From Patescibacteria group bacterium (GTDB taxonomy: Bacteria; Patescibacteriota; Patescibacteriia; Patescibacteriales; Patescibacteriaceae), in assembly GCA_030583705.1 (NCBI GenBank), contig CP129471.1, positions 548,506 through 612,505 on the forward strand: DNA of 64,000 bases, in the 5' to 3' direction. Below the pieces are notes generated by a model. It saw only the letters and a program-made list of their open reading frames with translations, was not told the DNA's origin and ran no database searches. A program made the position numbers and the translations under genes. Every line of letters begins with the position of its first letter. The first letter of the stretch is position 1. This document shows, in pieces, positions 27,140 through 36,196 of the stretch.

Positions 27140-27523
27140 CTAACAATCTCTTAATTCTGGCGACTGAGCAAGAAGTTGGGATTTAAAAGAACTAAAATCT
27201 TTAAGAAGAGAGCCTTCTTTAGCTGCCCCAACAGCGTGGCAGTTTCTGAAAGCCAAATTAATTTCATATTTATTCTCAAATGATTGCCTAATAGCGTCAG
27301 AGGCCATAATTCTAAGAATTTGACCTCTAAGATTATCGGAAATACTTGGAGGATTAAAAACTTCAAGCTTGCCAGTTTTAGAGGCTTTCTTACACAAAGA
27401 GACTATGGTCTCTCCGCCTTCAGGCAAAGAGTTGCAAACTTCCTTAACAATCATTTCTGGGGTAACTTCAAGCTCCCCATTTTTAACGGCTTCCACCGTT
27501 GATTTTTCAAAGTTCAATGACAT
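27140..27523 (-). CDS. Small hypothetical protein
   Basis: 127 residues, acidic, helical; MSLNFEKSTVEAVKNGELEV at the start. No recognisable domain. Soluble, without signal peptide. Terminator follows, and the CooC-like gene lies 70 bp upstream on the same strand, so it may be on that transcript. Confidence 0.5.
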   Translation of the reverse strand: MSLNFEKSTVEAVKNGELEVTPEMIVKEVCNSLPEGGETIVSLCKKASKTGKLEVFNPPSISDNLRGQILRIMASDAIRQSFENKYEINLAFRNCHAVGAAKEGSLLKDFSSFKSQLLAQSPELRDC

Positions 27524-27593
27524 TTTTTTATTTTTAAAATTTTTAAAATTTTTTTATCTGTTGAAATTTTCCCATTCAACCGTCGATTATCTT

Positions 27594-28553
27594 TTAATAA
27601 CCGGCGGTCATACGCGAAACTTCTTGAGTTAAATCAAATTCCGGATCAATTTGTTCGGTTAAATCTTTACCCAAAGAATCATTAGCCCAGCTTAAACAAT
27701 TTTTTTGATGAAAATAAATACTTTGTTTATAAAAAAGCTCCCAATCTTTAACCCTTTCATCAAGCTTGTCTTTTATAACTTCTAAAACCTCTTGATTATC
27801 TTTTTCCAATTCATTGATTTTAATAGCTTCTCCTCTTTCCATTTTTTTAACCATTATTGAGCGAGGGAAAAAAGCCAAAATATTATCAATGTTTTTTTCC
27901 GCAAAAAGCCGGTCTTCTGAATCTTCAACCTTATTAACTACCACTGCCAAAGGAACATTGTAAAGATGTGCGTATTTTTCATACTGACGATAAACCGCCA
28001 AAGATTGTTCTGTTGATTCAGCTATAAAAACCGTTAAATCAAACTTAGTAAAAAGACCTGAAGCAAAAGCATCTGCGCCAGCTGTCATATCAACGATAAT
28101 ATATTCATCTTGATTATCAATAAAATGATTTAAAATTATTTCCACTAAGCCAGTTTTGGAATGATAACACTTAACTCCTATATCATCATCTTCAAAATCA
28201 CCAGTATCCGCAAAATAAAGGCTGCCTGATTTTACAGTAAAATTATTTAAAAAACCAAAATCTTTTTTAAAAGAAATTAATTGTGAACCTCTCCCTGGTG
28301 GAGTGGTTTTAATCATCAGATCAGACGATTTAATAAAGAGATTTTCTCCTCTGAAGAAATTCTTTAGCTCTTCGGCTCGTTCAAATAAAGGCTGGGAAAC
28401 TTGTTCTTCTAGTCTCAGTAATTTCCCCAACTGCTGATTAATATCAGCGTCAATGACCAAAACCGGTAAAGACTTAGAAGATAAAAATTTAGCAAAAAGA
28501 TAAGAAAAAGTTGTCTTGCCAGACCCACCCTTACCAACAAAAGCAATTCTCAT
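27594..28553 (-). CDS. CooC/MinD-like P-loop ATPase
   Basis: 319 residues. It opens with a deviant Walker A (MRIAFVGKGGSGKTTFSYLF) carrying the signature Lys of the MinD/ParA/SIMIBI group, and LVIDADINQQLGKLL follows. VDMTAGADAFASGLF is the Walker B/switch region. Closest in style are CooC-type proteins that insert metals (nickel) into enzymes, but no target enzyme is visible. Its promoter region contains the same palindrome as the Fur-family gene, which suggests metal control. A functional link to metal homeostasis is inference. Confidence 0.8.
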   Translation of the reverse strand: MRIAFVGKGGSGKTTFSYLFAKFLSSKSLPVLVIDADINQQLGKLLRLEEQVSQPLFERAEELKNFFRGENLFIKSSDLMIKTTPPGRGSQLISFKKDFGFLNNFTVKSGSLYFADTGDFEDDDIGVKCYHSKTGLVEIILNHFIDNQDEYIIVDMTAGADAFASGLFTKFDLTVFIAESTEQSLAVYRQYEKYAHLYNVPLAVVVNKVEDSEDRLFAEKNIDNILAFFPRSIMVKKMERGEAIKINELEKDNQEVLEVIKDKLDERVKDWELFYKQSIYFHQKNCLSWANDSLGKDLTEQIDPEFDLTQEVSRMTAGY

Positions 28554-28585
28554 ATAATATTAAAAAATTAATACTTATATAATAC

Positions 28586-28598
28586 GCAACTAAGTTGT
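28586..28598 (-). promoter_or_regulatory. Fur-type operator copy upstream of the CooC-like gene
   Basis: GCAACT-A-AGTTGT is the palindrome of the Fur-family promoter (29897-29909) with one mismatch in the last base. It lies 33 bp upstream of the ATG, next to AT-rich promoter-like sequence. Confidence 0.6.
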
Positions 28599-28670
28599 CT
28601 ATATTTTAAGCATGTTTACAGGCCCTCTTATCTAATAAAAGGACCTATAAACCTTAATAAATAACGCTAA

Positions 28671-29348
28671 TTAATGTCCGTATTCAAAAATCTCCAGATG
28701 ACCGAAAATTAAGAATAAACCGATCATCACCGCTGCCCCAATTACCAAATAAAGGGTCTTAAAGGCTTTCTCCTGTGAAGGGTTAAGTCCTTCGCTAGTT
28801 ACTCTTAGGTAAACTTCTTTAAGCAACAAGAAGCTAACATATGTTAAGGAGCCGGCTGCTAAAGCTCCCCCAGCTTGAACCACTTCTTCGGAGAATTGTA
28901 AAAGAGTGGTTAAGAAGCCGGCTATAATAATTGTTCCAAAGGTATAGATAATCTTTACCCAAGCAATTTTTCTACTATCTCCCTGTCGACGTAGAAATTG
29001 GTAACCAATGACTTTATGAATAACATCATGCAGCATAATACCCAAAGCTACTAAAAGTCCGAACTCCCAACTTACCATAATCGCCAAACCAATAATAAAA
29101 CCATCGGTAATGTTATGAATATGCAAAAAGGTTAGGAACTGATTACCCAAACCCTTAACCGGAGTTAAAAACTTATGCAAAAGATACTGAAAGACAATAC
29201 CAAAGATAATGAAAAGAATAATCATCATTAAAGAGATTTCTCTTTCTTCAAAGATCTCAGGCACAGTATGAAAAAGCAAATTAGCCACCACCATACCCAC
29301 TAAGAAGGACATAAGGTAACGCCAATTATTTTTAGGTGTTGTTTCCAT
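28671..29348 (-). CDS. ZIP-family metal transporter
   Basis: 225 residues with about seven membrane segments. Metal-site motifs HIHNITDGFIIGLA and HDVIHKV correspond to the HNxxDG and HExPHxxG motifs of ZIP proteins, the second with Asp-Val-Ile instead of Glu-x-Pro. A His-containing loop between segments is short. ZIP proteins import zinc or iron into the cytoplasm. The gene follows the Fur-type regulator by 55 bp on the same strand, so it is probably in that operon; zinc is the likeliest ion (inference). Confidence 0.85.
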   Translation of the reverse strand: METTPKNNWRYLMSFLVGMVVANLLFHTVPEIFEEREISLMMIILFIIFGIVFQYLLHKFLTPVKGLGNQFLTFLHIHNITDGFIIGLAIMVSWEFGLLVALGIMLHDVIHKVIGYQFLRRQGDSRKIAWVKIIYTFGTIIIAGFLTTLLQFSEEVVQAGGALAAGSLTYVSFLLLKEVYLRVTSEGLNPSQEKAFKTLYLVIGAAVMIGLFLIFGHLEIFEYGH

Positions 29349-29403
29349 AGGATTAAATAAAATTAAAAGTTAAAGTTATTAATTAATAATAAATGAATAA
29401 TAA

Positions 29404-29853
29404 TTAAGCGCACGACTTCTGGCATAATCTACATAAACCGAAAAACTCCAGACTGTGCTTTTCTATAACAAAATTAGTTTCTTTCATAATCTTTTTTTCT
29501 AAAAGACAAACATCTCCTTCAGCGTAAACATCTTCAACAATTTTACAAGAACGACAAACCAAGTGATGGTGATGCGGCAGCCCGGCAATCTCGTAATATG
29601 TTTTATCATCATCAAAATAAATATCAACGATAACGCCTTGCTTTAGTAAAAAATTAAGCTCACGGTACACGGTAGTCTTATTAACCTCAATTCCCTTTTT
29701 TTTCAAATAAACCAAGAGTTCAACCGCATCAATGGGCTTTTTAAGTTTATTTAAATAACCGATCAGCTCTTGTCTGACCTTGGTTTTTTTATAACCACGC
29801 TCGCTTAACTCATGGATAATCTCAGCACTGGATTTATTATTAGTTACTGTCAT
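29404..29853 (-). CDS. Fur-family metal-responsive regulator (Zur-like)
   Basis: 149 residues. A winged helix (KTKVRQELIGYLNKLKKPIDAVELL, split as KTKVRQELIG and IDAVELLVYL) and the metal domain with HHHHLVCRSC (residues 94-103) and CRLCQ (141-145), which give the two structural CxxC pairs. It represses genes when loaded with metal. It lies upstream of a ZIP importer, so a zinc or iron uptake regulator is most likely. Its own promoter carries a perfect palindrome in the spacer, consistent with autoregulation. Confidence 0.93.
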   Translation of the reverse strand: MTVTNNKSSAEIIHELSERGYKKTKVRQELIGYLNKLKKPIDAVELLVYLKKKGIEVNKTTVYRELNFLLKQGVIVDIYFDDDKTYYEIAGLPHHHHLVCRSCKIVEDVYAEGDVCLLEKKIMKETNFVIEKHSLEFFGLCRLCQKSCA

Positions 29854-29889
29854 ATTGACTTATTAACACCTTACTTAAATTATCTAACC

Positions 29890-29918
29890 AGTATAAGCAA
29901 CTTAGTTGCGTTTGTCAA
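29890..29918 (-). promoter_or_regulatory. Fur-type gene promoter with operator in the spacer
   Basis: TTGACA (29918-29913), 17-bp spacer, TATACT (29895-29890). The spacer contains the perfect palindrome GCAACT-T-AGTTGC (29897-29909), so a dimer bound there occludes RNA polymerase. Confidence 0.8.
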
Positions 29919-30075
29919 TAGATAGTTTTAAAGCTTATATTGAATAAAAAGAATACGCCAACCGGGTGGCGTATTTAAGTTAAAAATATACAAGATTAAT
30001 TTATGTAATTAATCTTTAAAACAAAAATTAGAAGATAAATGTCTTTTAGAGTTAGAGATATAATGTAATATATAT

Positions 30076-31176
30076 TTAATCAATTAAACCAAGTGTATAT
30101 ATACTCTCTTGCTCTTCTGTTGTCACTACCCTTTGATATATACGAAACTCACTAATATGTCCGTTAAACATATATGTTGTGCTATGCCCCCAACCAATTC
30201 TAATAGGATTAGCGGATGATTGAAAAGGAGTTGTTCTATTTGCCTCTAATACCTGCACTCCATTAACATATAATCTTTGTTTACCTTCAGCTTGGCTGTA
30301 TGTATAACCAATCAGCATCCATTCATTTGTATTAATGACACTGCCTGAAGTATTAGTTCCTCCAATACTGGAATTCTGTAAGTAGAGAGGTCTAGAACTT
30401 CCCGCACCATTAACCATAATGCGACCTGGATCATGACCGTTTCCATTCCAAAATATTCCCGAATAACCTCCAGAATGATTCCCATTCCATTTTATCCAAG
30501 CTAAAATTGAAACCTCAGTTAACCCACCCATAGGAATTAAACCAACATTAACACTTTCACTAACATTTCCTGAGAACAATAAAGAGTGCCCATTCCCCGA
30601 AGGAGTGTCGGTTGACCAGAGTGACTGAGTATCAATATTAATAGTTCCATGACGTTCATTGCCACTCGTGTCAAAAGCTGTACTACCACTCCCTTCATTA
30701 AACTGCCACCAACCAATTAAACCAGAGTTGCCTATGCCTCCTTGGGGGCTAGCTGTATGTATACCGGCTTTAAGAGAACCAATATCTGAGCCCAAACAAA
30801 AACCAATAGCGTATGATGCACCATTTAGATTAACAACATATGAATATTCACTATCCGGACAATCCCCATCAGTTCTTGGGGTTGGGTTATTGGGTACTTT
30901 ACTCATATATACTACTCCACCTTGTTCTAGGGGTTGTCCTGGGGTAATAGAAGCGGGATATGAGTTATTATCTGCAAAATATAACTCTAGAGCATTAGCC
31001 ATAGCTTTTAGATCATTTAGTCTTTTAGCGTCTCTGGCACTAGTTCTAGAGTTACCTAGGGCTACTACTACTAGAGTAGATAATATACCTATAATAGCTA
31101 TAACCACTAATAATTCTATTAGGGTGAAGGCTTTATGAGTCTGATTTATAGATTTTTTATAACTCAAATAAGTCAT
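30076..31176 (-). CDS. Type IV prepilin-like protein with LamG/concanavalin domain (pilin C)
   Basis: 366 residues. The prepilin stem KAFTLIELLVVIAIIGIL and pilin start (RTSARDAKRLNDLK, ALELYFADNNSYPASI, VYMSKVPNNPTPR) are almost identical in DNA to pilins A and B. Residues about 150-366 form a LamG/concanavalin-like sandwich: GLIGWWQFNEGSGSTAFDTSGN, ILAWIKWNGN, KQRLYVNGVQVLEAN and ISEFRIYQRVVTTEE. Likely an exposed minor pilin for binding glycans or surfaces. It sits alone, 19 kb from the other two. Its promoter carries an inverted repeat in the spacer. Confidence 0.85.
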   Translation of the reverse strand: MTYLSYKKSINQTHKAFTLIELLVVIAIIGILSTLVVVALGNSRTSARDAKRLNDLKAMANALELYFADNNSYPASITPGQPLEQGGVVYMSKVPNNPTPRTDGDCPDSEYSYVVNLNGASYAIGFCLGSDIGSLKAGIHTASPQGGIGNSGLIGWWQFNEGSGSTAFDTSGNERHGTINIDTQSLWSTDTPSGNGHSLLFSGNVSESVNVGLIPMGGLTEVSILAWIKWNGNHSGGYSGIFWNGNGHDPGRIMVNGAGSSRPLYLQNSSIGGTNTSGSVINTNEWMLIGYTYSQAEGKQRLYVNGVQVLEANRTTPFQSSANPIRIGWGHSTTYMFNGHISEFRIYQRVVTTEEQESIYTLGLID

Positions 31177-31203
31177 GTAATGACATCTTATAATAATATC
31201 ATT

Positions 31204-31232
31204 ATTATAGCATTTATAATGCTAGCTCGCAA
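31204..31232 (-). promoter_or_regulatory. Pilin C promoter with inverted repeat
   Basis: TTGCGA (31232-31227), 17-bp spacer, TATAAT (31209-31204). The palindrome AGCATT-TAT-AATGCT (31209-31223) fills the spacer and touches the -10, so it is a good operator candidate. Confidence 0.65.
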
Positions 31233-31290
31233 TAAAAAAGTGGTTGACTTTAAGAAAATATCGAAATTATAGGTAGGATGACATAAGAAT

Positions 31291-31316
31291 AAACACCTCA
31301 ACTAGTTGAGGTGTTT
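31291..31316. repeat. AAACACCTCAA-family palindrome (copy 3)
   Basis: Arms AAACACCTCAA / TTGAGGTGTTT with loop CTAG make a perfect 26-bp palindrome. It lies past the cupredoxin stop and probably terminates the copper operon. Confidence 0.7.
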
Positions 31317-31347
31317 GATTGCTCAGTAAAATAAAGGCTTAAAATGA

Positions 31348-31764
31348 CTAGGCCTCAATAAAATTAACAGTAAAAGAATACATACCGCCCATAGTACACA
31401 TACCAACCAAACTATCTCCGGCTTTTTGTACCGGTATCTCAATTTCCGTTAAACCAGTGGCTGGTAACTGTTGGCGGTAATTAATGGAAGGAATAGTAAA
31501 AGCAGCGGAACAGTCATAGGTTGAATTGGTTTCTATTTCCAGCCTTGTTGGCATACCGGCTTTGGCAACAATCTTTTTCGGAGTGTAACCTACCTTGGCT
31601 AAAACCCTAATAACCTGCTCACCGTTTTCTTCGCTCACAACCTCGGAAATTGCCTGCTCTCCTCCAAAAGAATATACTTTACCCTCTTGGGACGATCTAC
31701 TTGAAAAAAACCAAACAGCCAAAACCGCTACTGCCGCTACAATGATCAAAGTCTTATTATTCAT
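31348..31764 (-). CDS. Membrane-anchored cupredoxin-like protein
   Basis: 138 residues with an N-terminal membrane anchor (LIIVAAVAVLAVWFF). The beta-sandwich runs IRVLAKVGYTPKKIVAKAGMPTRLEIETNS and ends with VGMCTMGGMYSF, a C-x-M-x-x-M motif resembling the copper ligand end of cupredoxins; DCSAAFTIP gives a second Cys. It is the last gene of the csoR-copA operon, so it likely binds copper outside the membrane or passes it on. The classic His ligands are not evident, so a Cys/Met site is more likely. Confidence 0.75.
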   Translation of the reverse strand: MNNKTLIIVAAVAVLAVWFFSSRSSQEGKVYSFGGEQAISEVVSEENGEQVIRVLAKVGYTPKKIVAKAGMPTRLEIETNSTYDCSAAFTIPSINYRQQLPATGLTEIEIPVQKAGDSLVGMCTMGGMYSFTVNFIEA

Positions 31765-31784
31765 ATTTTTTAATTGTAATAAAT

Positions 31785-32888
31785 TTAAAATAAAGTAAGT
31801 GGTTTAATTATACCAAAAACCGCCAAAATACCCAAGAGGGCATATAAACCAAGCCCCACTACCACAATACCCGAAGTCTTAAAGAATAACGAACCATATT
31901 TACTTGAGGCTAAAGAAAAAGATGCAAAAGACAGAGTAGATAGAACTGGTAGGGTACCAAGGGCGAACAAACCCATAATTAAAGCGCCTTGCAAAGGTGA
32001 AGAGCTGGCTAGGGCCAAAATCTGCATGGATTGGGTAAAACCACAAGGCAAGAAAAAGGTACCAGCTCCAACAATAAAGGGCGAAAAAGATCCAGAGCTT
32101 CTTTTGGTAATGGAACGAAAAATCTTATCAGGCAAAGTCATAAAGCGATGATGACCTGAACCCTTAAAGACTTCTAATAGATTAAGCCCAACAATAATCA
32201 TTACCAAAGCCGCTAACATACCCAAAAAAGAGGTTACCTCATGACTAACGGAAAAAGCTTCTCCCACCAAACCAAGTAGAGCTCCTAAAACAATAAAGGA
32301 CAAAAGTCGCCCAATATGAAACATAAAAGCAGATTGTTTTTTAGCCCCAACTTTAGCGGCGTTAGCGGATAAAGATAAAACCAAACCTCCCACTACTGCC
32401 AGACAACTAGATAAAGAGGCAATTAAGCCAAGCAGGAAGGCGGTAGATAGATTAAAAGACTCACCAGTAGAAAAATCTAGAATCCCTGAACGCTGAAAAA
32501 TAACAAAACCAAATAAAATAAAACAACCTAAAAGAAAAGCTTGGAGTAGAGTTGTTTGTTTTCTTTTCCGCGCTTCTACTGTTATATTCTCTTCTATCTT
32601 ACTTCCTTCTTCTCCCCTTCCTTCTTCTCCCCTTCCTTCTTCTCTTTCTCTTCCTTCTTCTCCTTCTTCTTGTGAGTAAAGACTATAACCATGAACTTTT
32701 AATTGACCCTGCCAATCTTCCAAGAGATCTTTTTGTTCACGACTAAAGTCTCCTTCCACATGTAGTAAATTAGTTTTTAAACTAACTTCAGCTTTAATGG
32801 TTTCTTTATCTTCTCCAATAATATCTTCAATTATTAGACGGCAAGCGGCACAATGCATGCCTTGTATTTTAAAACTATGTTTTTGCAT
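31785..32888 (-). CDS. HMA domain fused to TauE/SafE-type membrane protein
   Basis: 367 residues. An N-terminal heavy-metal-associated domain (FKIQGMHCAACRLIIEDII) with the CxxC copper site is followed by an acidic, repetitive linker (EEGREREEGRGEEGRGEEG, about 78-105) and a block of about six membrane segments (residues 118-367: SSCLAVVGGLVLSLSA, FFLPCGFTQSMQILALA). The latter resembles the UreH/DsbD-like 'sulfite exporter' family. It may move copper or electrons across the membrane and is encoded between copA and the cupredoxin. Overlaps no gene; 20-bp gap to the cupredoxin. Confidence 0.8.
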   Translation of the reverse strand: MQKHSFKIQGMHCAACRLIIEDIIGEDKETIKAEVSLKTNLLHVEGDFSREQKDLLEDWQGQLKVHGYSLYSQEEGEEGREREEGRGEEGRGEEGSKIEENITVEARKRKQTTLLQAFLLGCFILFGFVIFQRSGILDFSTGESFNLSTAFLLGLIASLSSCLAVVGGLVLSLSANAAKVGAKKQSAFMFHIGRLLSFIVLGALLGLVGEAFSVSHEVTSFLGMLAALVMIIVGLNLLEVFKGSGHHRFMTLPDKIFRSITKRSSGSFSPFIVGAGTFFLPCGFTQSMQILALASSSPLQGALIMGLFALGTLPVLSTLSFASFSLASSKYGSLFFKTSGIVVVGLGLYALLGILAVFGIIKPLTLF

Positions 32889-32927
32889 ATTGTTGATTAA
32901 ATAATAATACCATAACTGTCTTAAGAA

Positions 32928-35210
32928 TTAAACATTTTTTTTGCGATAAACCATCCTTAGAGAATTACCAACCACCAAAACACTGGAAGCGGCCATAGCT
33001 CCACCGGCTAAAGCTGGATTAAGTATAATTCCGAGAAACGGATAAAGAATCCCGGCAGCTATTGGAATACCGGCCGTATTGAACAAAAATGCCCAAAAAA
33101 GATTTTGTCTAATTGTTCTTTTGGTTTGTTTAGATAGAGCAATAGCCTCAGATAGTTTACCAAGATCTCCATGAAGAATGGTCAGATCGGCTGTAAAGAT
33201 AGCGGTGTCTGTACCGGTAGACATAGCAATACCCACATCAGCCGCCGCCAAAGCCGGAGCATCGTTAACTCCATCACCCGCCATGGCCACTAAACCTTCT
33301 TTCTTATCTTTAAGACTATTAATTAACACTTGCTTATCTTCCGGCAAAAGCCCTGCCTGATAATTATCTAGACCAATTTCTTTGGCCACCCAGGCCGCTG
33401 TTGATTCTCTATCTCCTGTAGCAAGGAATAACTCTATCCCCTGTGCTTGCAAGGAAGCTACCGCCTCTTTAGCTGAGTCTTTTATCTTATCACCAATCAT
33501 AAAGTAGGCCAAAATATTTTTCTCATCAGATAATATTACCGGAGTTTGGGTAAGATAAGTATCATTATTAATAATCTCTTCTTGAGGTTTTAAATTAATT
33601 TGTTCTTCTATAAAAAGCGGACTACCGATCAAATATCTAGAATCTTCTATATAAGCTTCCGCTCCCTTACCTCGGTGAATAGTAAAATCTTTTAAAGCTA
33701 AATTATCTGGAGCACCTTTTTCCTCTCCATATTGCATAATCGCCCGCGCTAGAGGATGCCCAGCTGAAGCTTCCAGGGAAGAGGCTAAGGAAAGAATACG
33801 TGAATCACTTAAAGTTGAAACATTGATAAAATTCATTACCTCAGGCCGCCCAACAGTTAGGGTGCCAGTTTTGTCAAAAACTATTTTCTTTACTGCCGAA
33901 AGCTTTTCTAAAGCCTCAGCGTTTTTAATTAAAATTCCCCGCCCAGCTCCTCGTCCTACTCCAACCACCATAGCCGTTGGAGTGGCTAAACCTAAAGCAC
34001 AAGGACAAGCAATAACCAAGACCCCGACAAAACAAGCCAGACCTAAAGCTAAGGCAGATGAAAAATCCATAAAGCGCGGACCAATTAATAACCAAGCGGC
34101 TAAGGATAACAAAGCAATCACCACTACAATAGGCACAAAGACCGCAGAAATCTTATCCACCAATTTTTGAATCGGTGCCCGACTGTTCTGGGCTTTTGTT
34201 ACTAAAGAAATAACCTGGGCTAAAAAGCCGGCTTGCCCAAGAGCTGAGGTTTTAATTATTAAACGACCGTCTTGATTAATTGTTCCGCCTACCACCTTTT
34301 CTCCCTCCTTTTTCTCCACTGGCATAGCCTCCCCAGTAATCATCGCCTCATCCACAAAGGATTGACCTTCTAAAACAACTCCGTCTAAAGGTATTTTTTC
34401 TCCAGCCGAAACTACTATTATTTCCCCTATTACAACCTCAGACAAAGGCAAAGTCATTGTTTTTCCATCGCGTTGTACCGTAGCTTCTTTGGCTTGAAGA
34501 GAAATTAAAGAGCGTAAAGCCAAGCCGGTTTTGGCTTTAGCCCGACGTTCAAGATAGGCTCCAAGAGTTACAAAACCAATTACCACAATGGTAACATCAT
34601 AATACATAACCTCAACGTCTAAATAGGGTGCCAGACTACTTTTAAAAGCGCTTAAGATAAAACTGTATAAAAAAGCGGCCGTAGTACCAAGACCGATCAA
34701 GGAGGTCATATCCGCTCGCCCATGACGCAAAAAACGCCATAGACCGGCCAAATAAGGCAGACCTATAACAAATAACATATAAAAGGCCAAAATAGGCATG
34801 AGGTGATGAATAAAGCCCTTTAAAGGATCCTCAGGCATAGCCCAGAGTCCATAAGAGGCTCCAATCTCCCAAGCCATAACCACTATACTGATAACGATAA
34901 TCGGCCAAGAGATCATTACTTTTTTTCTTAAATCAAGTAATTCTTTATCAGCCTCATCTTTATCAGCCTCATCTTTATCCTTAGAAGAGTTATCTTCACT
35001 ACCACCTTCTTTAACTAAAGAATAGCCCAAGTCTTTAAGATTAGCATTAAGTTTCTCATACCCAACCTCGCCTTTAATCGTCATACTTTCAGTAGCATAA
35101 GAGACTTCAACCTCATTAACTCCGGGAAGTTTTTTTAACGATCGCTCAATTAAAGAAGAACAAGAAGCACAGTGCATGCCTTTTACTTGGTAGCTTTTTG
35201 AATCGTTCAT
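32928..35210 (-). CDS. copA: Copper-exporting P1B-type ATPase
   Basis: 760 residues, typical for one HMA domain. The N-terminal HMA domain has GMHCASCSS; the actuator [10 protein letters not shown], the TM6 copper-site motif [10 protein letters not shown] (near 400), the phosphorylation site [10 protein letters not shown] (near 445), HPLA, and [19 protein letters not shown] are all present. It pumps Cu+ out of the cytoplasm. A Lys/Asp/Ser-rich linker with a repeated [12 protein letters not shown] follows the HMA domain. It is the second gene of the CsoR operon. Confidence 0.96.
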   Translation of the reverse strand: MNDSKSYQVKGMHCASCSSLIERSLKKLPGVNEVEVSYATESMTIKGEVGYEKLNANLKDLGYSLVKEGGSEDNSSKDKDEADKDEADKELLDLRKKVMISWPIIVISIVVMAWEIGASYGLWAMPEDPLKGFIHHLMPILAFYMLFVIGLPYLAGLWRFLRHGRADMTSLIGLGTTAAFLYSFILSAFKSSLAPYLDVEVMYYDVTIVVIGFVTLGAYLERRAKAKTGLALRSLISLQAKEATVQRDGKTMTLPLSEVVIGEIIVVSAGEKIPLDGVVLEGQSFVDEAMITGEAMPVEKKEGEKVVGGTINQDGRLIIKTSALGQAGFLAQVISLVTKAQNSRAPIQKLVDKISAVFVPIVVVIALLSLAAWLLIGPRFMDFSSALALGLACFVGVLVIACPCALGLATPTAMVVGVGRGAGRGILIKNAEALEKLSAVKKIVFDKTGTLTVGRPEVMNFINVSTLSDSRILSLASSLEASAGHPLARAIMQYGEEKGAPDNLALKDFTIHRGKGAEAYIEDSRYLIGSPLFIEEQINLKPQEEIINNDTYLTQTPVILSDEKNILAYFMIGDKIKDSAKEAVASLQAQGIELFLATGDRESTAAWVAKEIGLDNYQAGLLPEDKQVLINSLKDKKEGLVAMAGDGVNDAPALAAADVGIAMSTGTDTAIFTADLTILHGDLGKLSEAIALSKQTKRTIRQNLFWAFLFNTAGIPIAAGILYPFLGIILNPALAGGAMAASSVLVVGNSLRMVYRKKNV

Positions 35211-35247
35211 ATAATTAATTTAGTTAGTTTAAAAATAGTAAAGAGAA

Positions 35248-35511
35248 TTAAACAGAGAGATTATAAATCTTTAAAAGCTCTTTAACGGTCTGCTCTTTGT
35301 TCTCTTTTAACTTCATAGCTAAACAACCATCCAAGTGTCCGGCTAAAAGTTCCTTTTTTAAAGACTTAATCAAACCGCCAACACTGTCCGCTTGTTGGAT
35401 AATGGCAGGACAGTACTCACCATCTTCAATCATAGCGGCCACTTTGGCCATAGTGCCTTGGGCTTGCTTAGCCAAAAGCAAAGCTTTTTTACCATGAGTT
35501 ACTTTTTTCAT
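35248..35511 (-). CDS. csoR: CsoR-family copper-sensing repressor
   Basis: 87 residues, the usual size for the DUF156 four-helix family. Copper ligands C34 (EYCPAIIQQ), H59 and C63 (HLDGC) match the Cys-His-Cys triad of CsoR, so copper rather than formaldehyde or nickel is likely. It heads the operon csoR-copA-HMA/TauE-cupredoxin. A palindrome overlaps its promoter. Confidence 0.93.
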   Translation of the reverse strand: MKKVTHGKKALLLAKQAQGTMAKVAAMIEDGEYCPAIIQQADSVGGLIKSLKKELLAGHLDGCLAMKLKENKEQTVKELLKIYNLSV

Positions 35512-35543
35512 AAAAAATCTTTAAAGACCTTAAGCTGGTCTAT

Positions 35544-35578
35544 ACCTATAGTATAGGCTATAGGTTAAAATTAAGCAA
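35544..35578 (-). promoter_or_regulatory. Copper operon promoter with CsoR-type operator
   Basis: TTGCTT (35578-35573), 17-bp spacer, TATACT (35555-35550). A perfect 8-bp inverted repeat ACCTATAG ... CTATAGGT with a 6-bp centre (35544-35565) overlaps the -10. Confidence 0.75.
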
Positions 35579-35582
35579 GAGA

Positions 35583-35608
35583 AAAGCCGCCTTTGTAAAA
35601 GCGGCTTT
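35583..35608 (-). terminator. Intrinsic terminator upstream of the copper operon
   Basis: AAAGCCGC / GCGGCTTT hairpin with a 10-nt loop. It ends the transcript of the 126-residue gene and insulates the copper operon promoter. Confidence 0.75.
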
Positions 35609-35646
35609 AAAATTTTAAGACTCAGAGGGTTTTTTAATTTTGAATA

Positions 35647-36027
35647 TTAAAGATCTAGATAAATTTTATTTTTTAAAAAATCCATCAGATCATAAGCTTT
35701 CCCGAATTGGGGAAATCTTATATTAAGAATTAAAGATAGAAAAATAACATTTTTATCTTTAAGTTCTGTAAAGTCTGCAGTAAAATCATGACCCTTGTTT
35801 AATTCTCCGGCTAAGACCAAAATTACATCATATTGATCATAATCAGAAGAATCAATTTCTTGCTCCTCTTCTTTCATCTCAATCTTAACATGATAGCTGT
35901 TTTTTACTGTGATTAGATGTTGTAAAATATCATCTATTTTGTTTTGTCTAAAATGCTGGTTAGTAATAATCAGCACCTTTTTTTCTTTTTCTTTTCTCTC
36001 TTTCTTTTGTGTTTTTTCACCTTCCAT
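35647..36027 (-). CDS. Small hypothetical Rossmann-like protein
   Basis: 126 residues. A highly basic/acidic N-terminus (KTQKKERKEKEKK) leads into a strand KVLIITNQHF, then QYDVILVLAGELN and KNVIFLSLILN, the alternating beta/alpha pattern of a small Rossmann or receiver-like fold. No catalytic motif is recognisable. No membrane segment. Divergent from lexA with a 169-bp shared upstream region. Confidence 0.5.
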   Translation of the reverse strand: MEGEKTQKKERKEKEKKVLIITNQHFRQNKIDDILQHLITVKNSYHVKIEMKEEEQEIDSSDYDQYDVILVLAGELNKGHDFTADFTELKDKNVIFLSLILNIRFPQFGKAYDLMDFLKNKIYLDL

Positions 36028-36118
36028 TTTCTTTTTTATATTTTTTAAATTTTTAATTTGCTCTTAAATAGAAACATAAATAAAGAAAAAAGGCAATAGT
36101 ATTTTGATCCATCTTGGC

Positions 36119-36166
36119 TTATCCACAACCCTACCTCTTGACAAGATATATATAATTTGCTAAGAT
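36119..36166 (+). promoter_or_regulatory. lexA promoter and adjacent DnaA-box-like site
   Basis: TTGACA (36138-36143), 17-bp spacer, TAAGAT (36161-36166). TTATCCACA (36119-36127), a perfect DnaA-box sequence, lies 10 bp upstream of the -35. TATATATA runs flank the promoter on both sides and could hold the LexA operator; not resolved. Confidence 0.6.
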
Positions 36167-36196
36167 GTATATATAATATATATAAATAATAAATAT

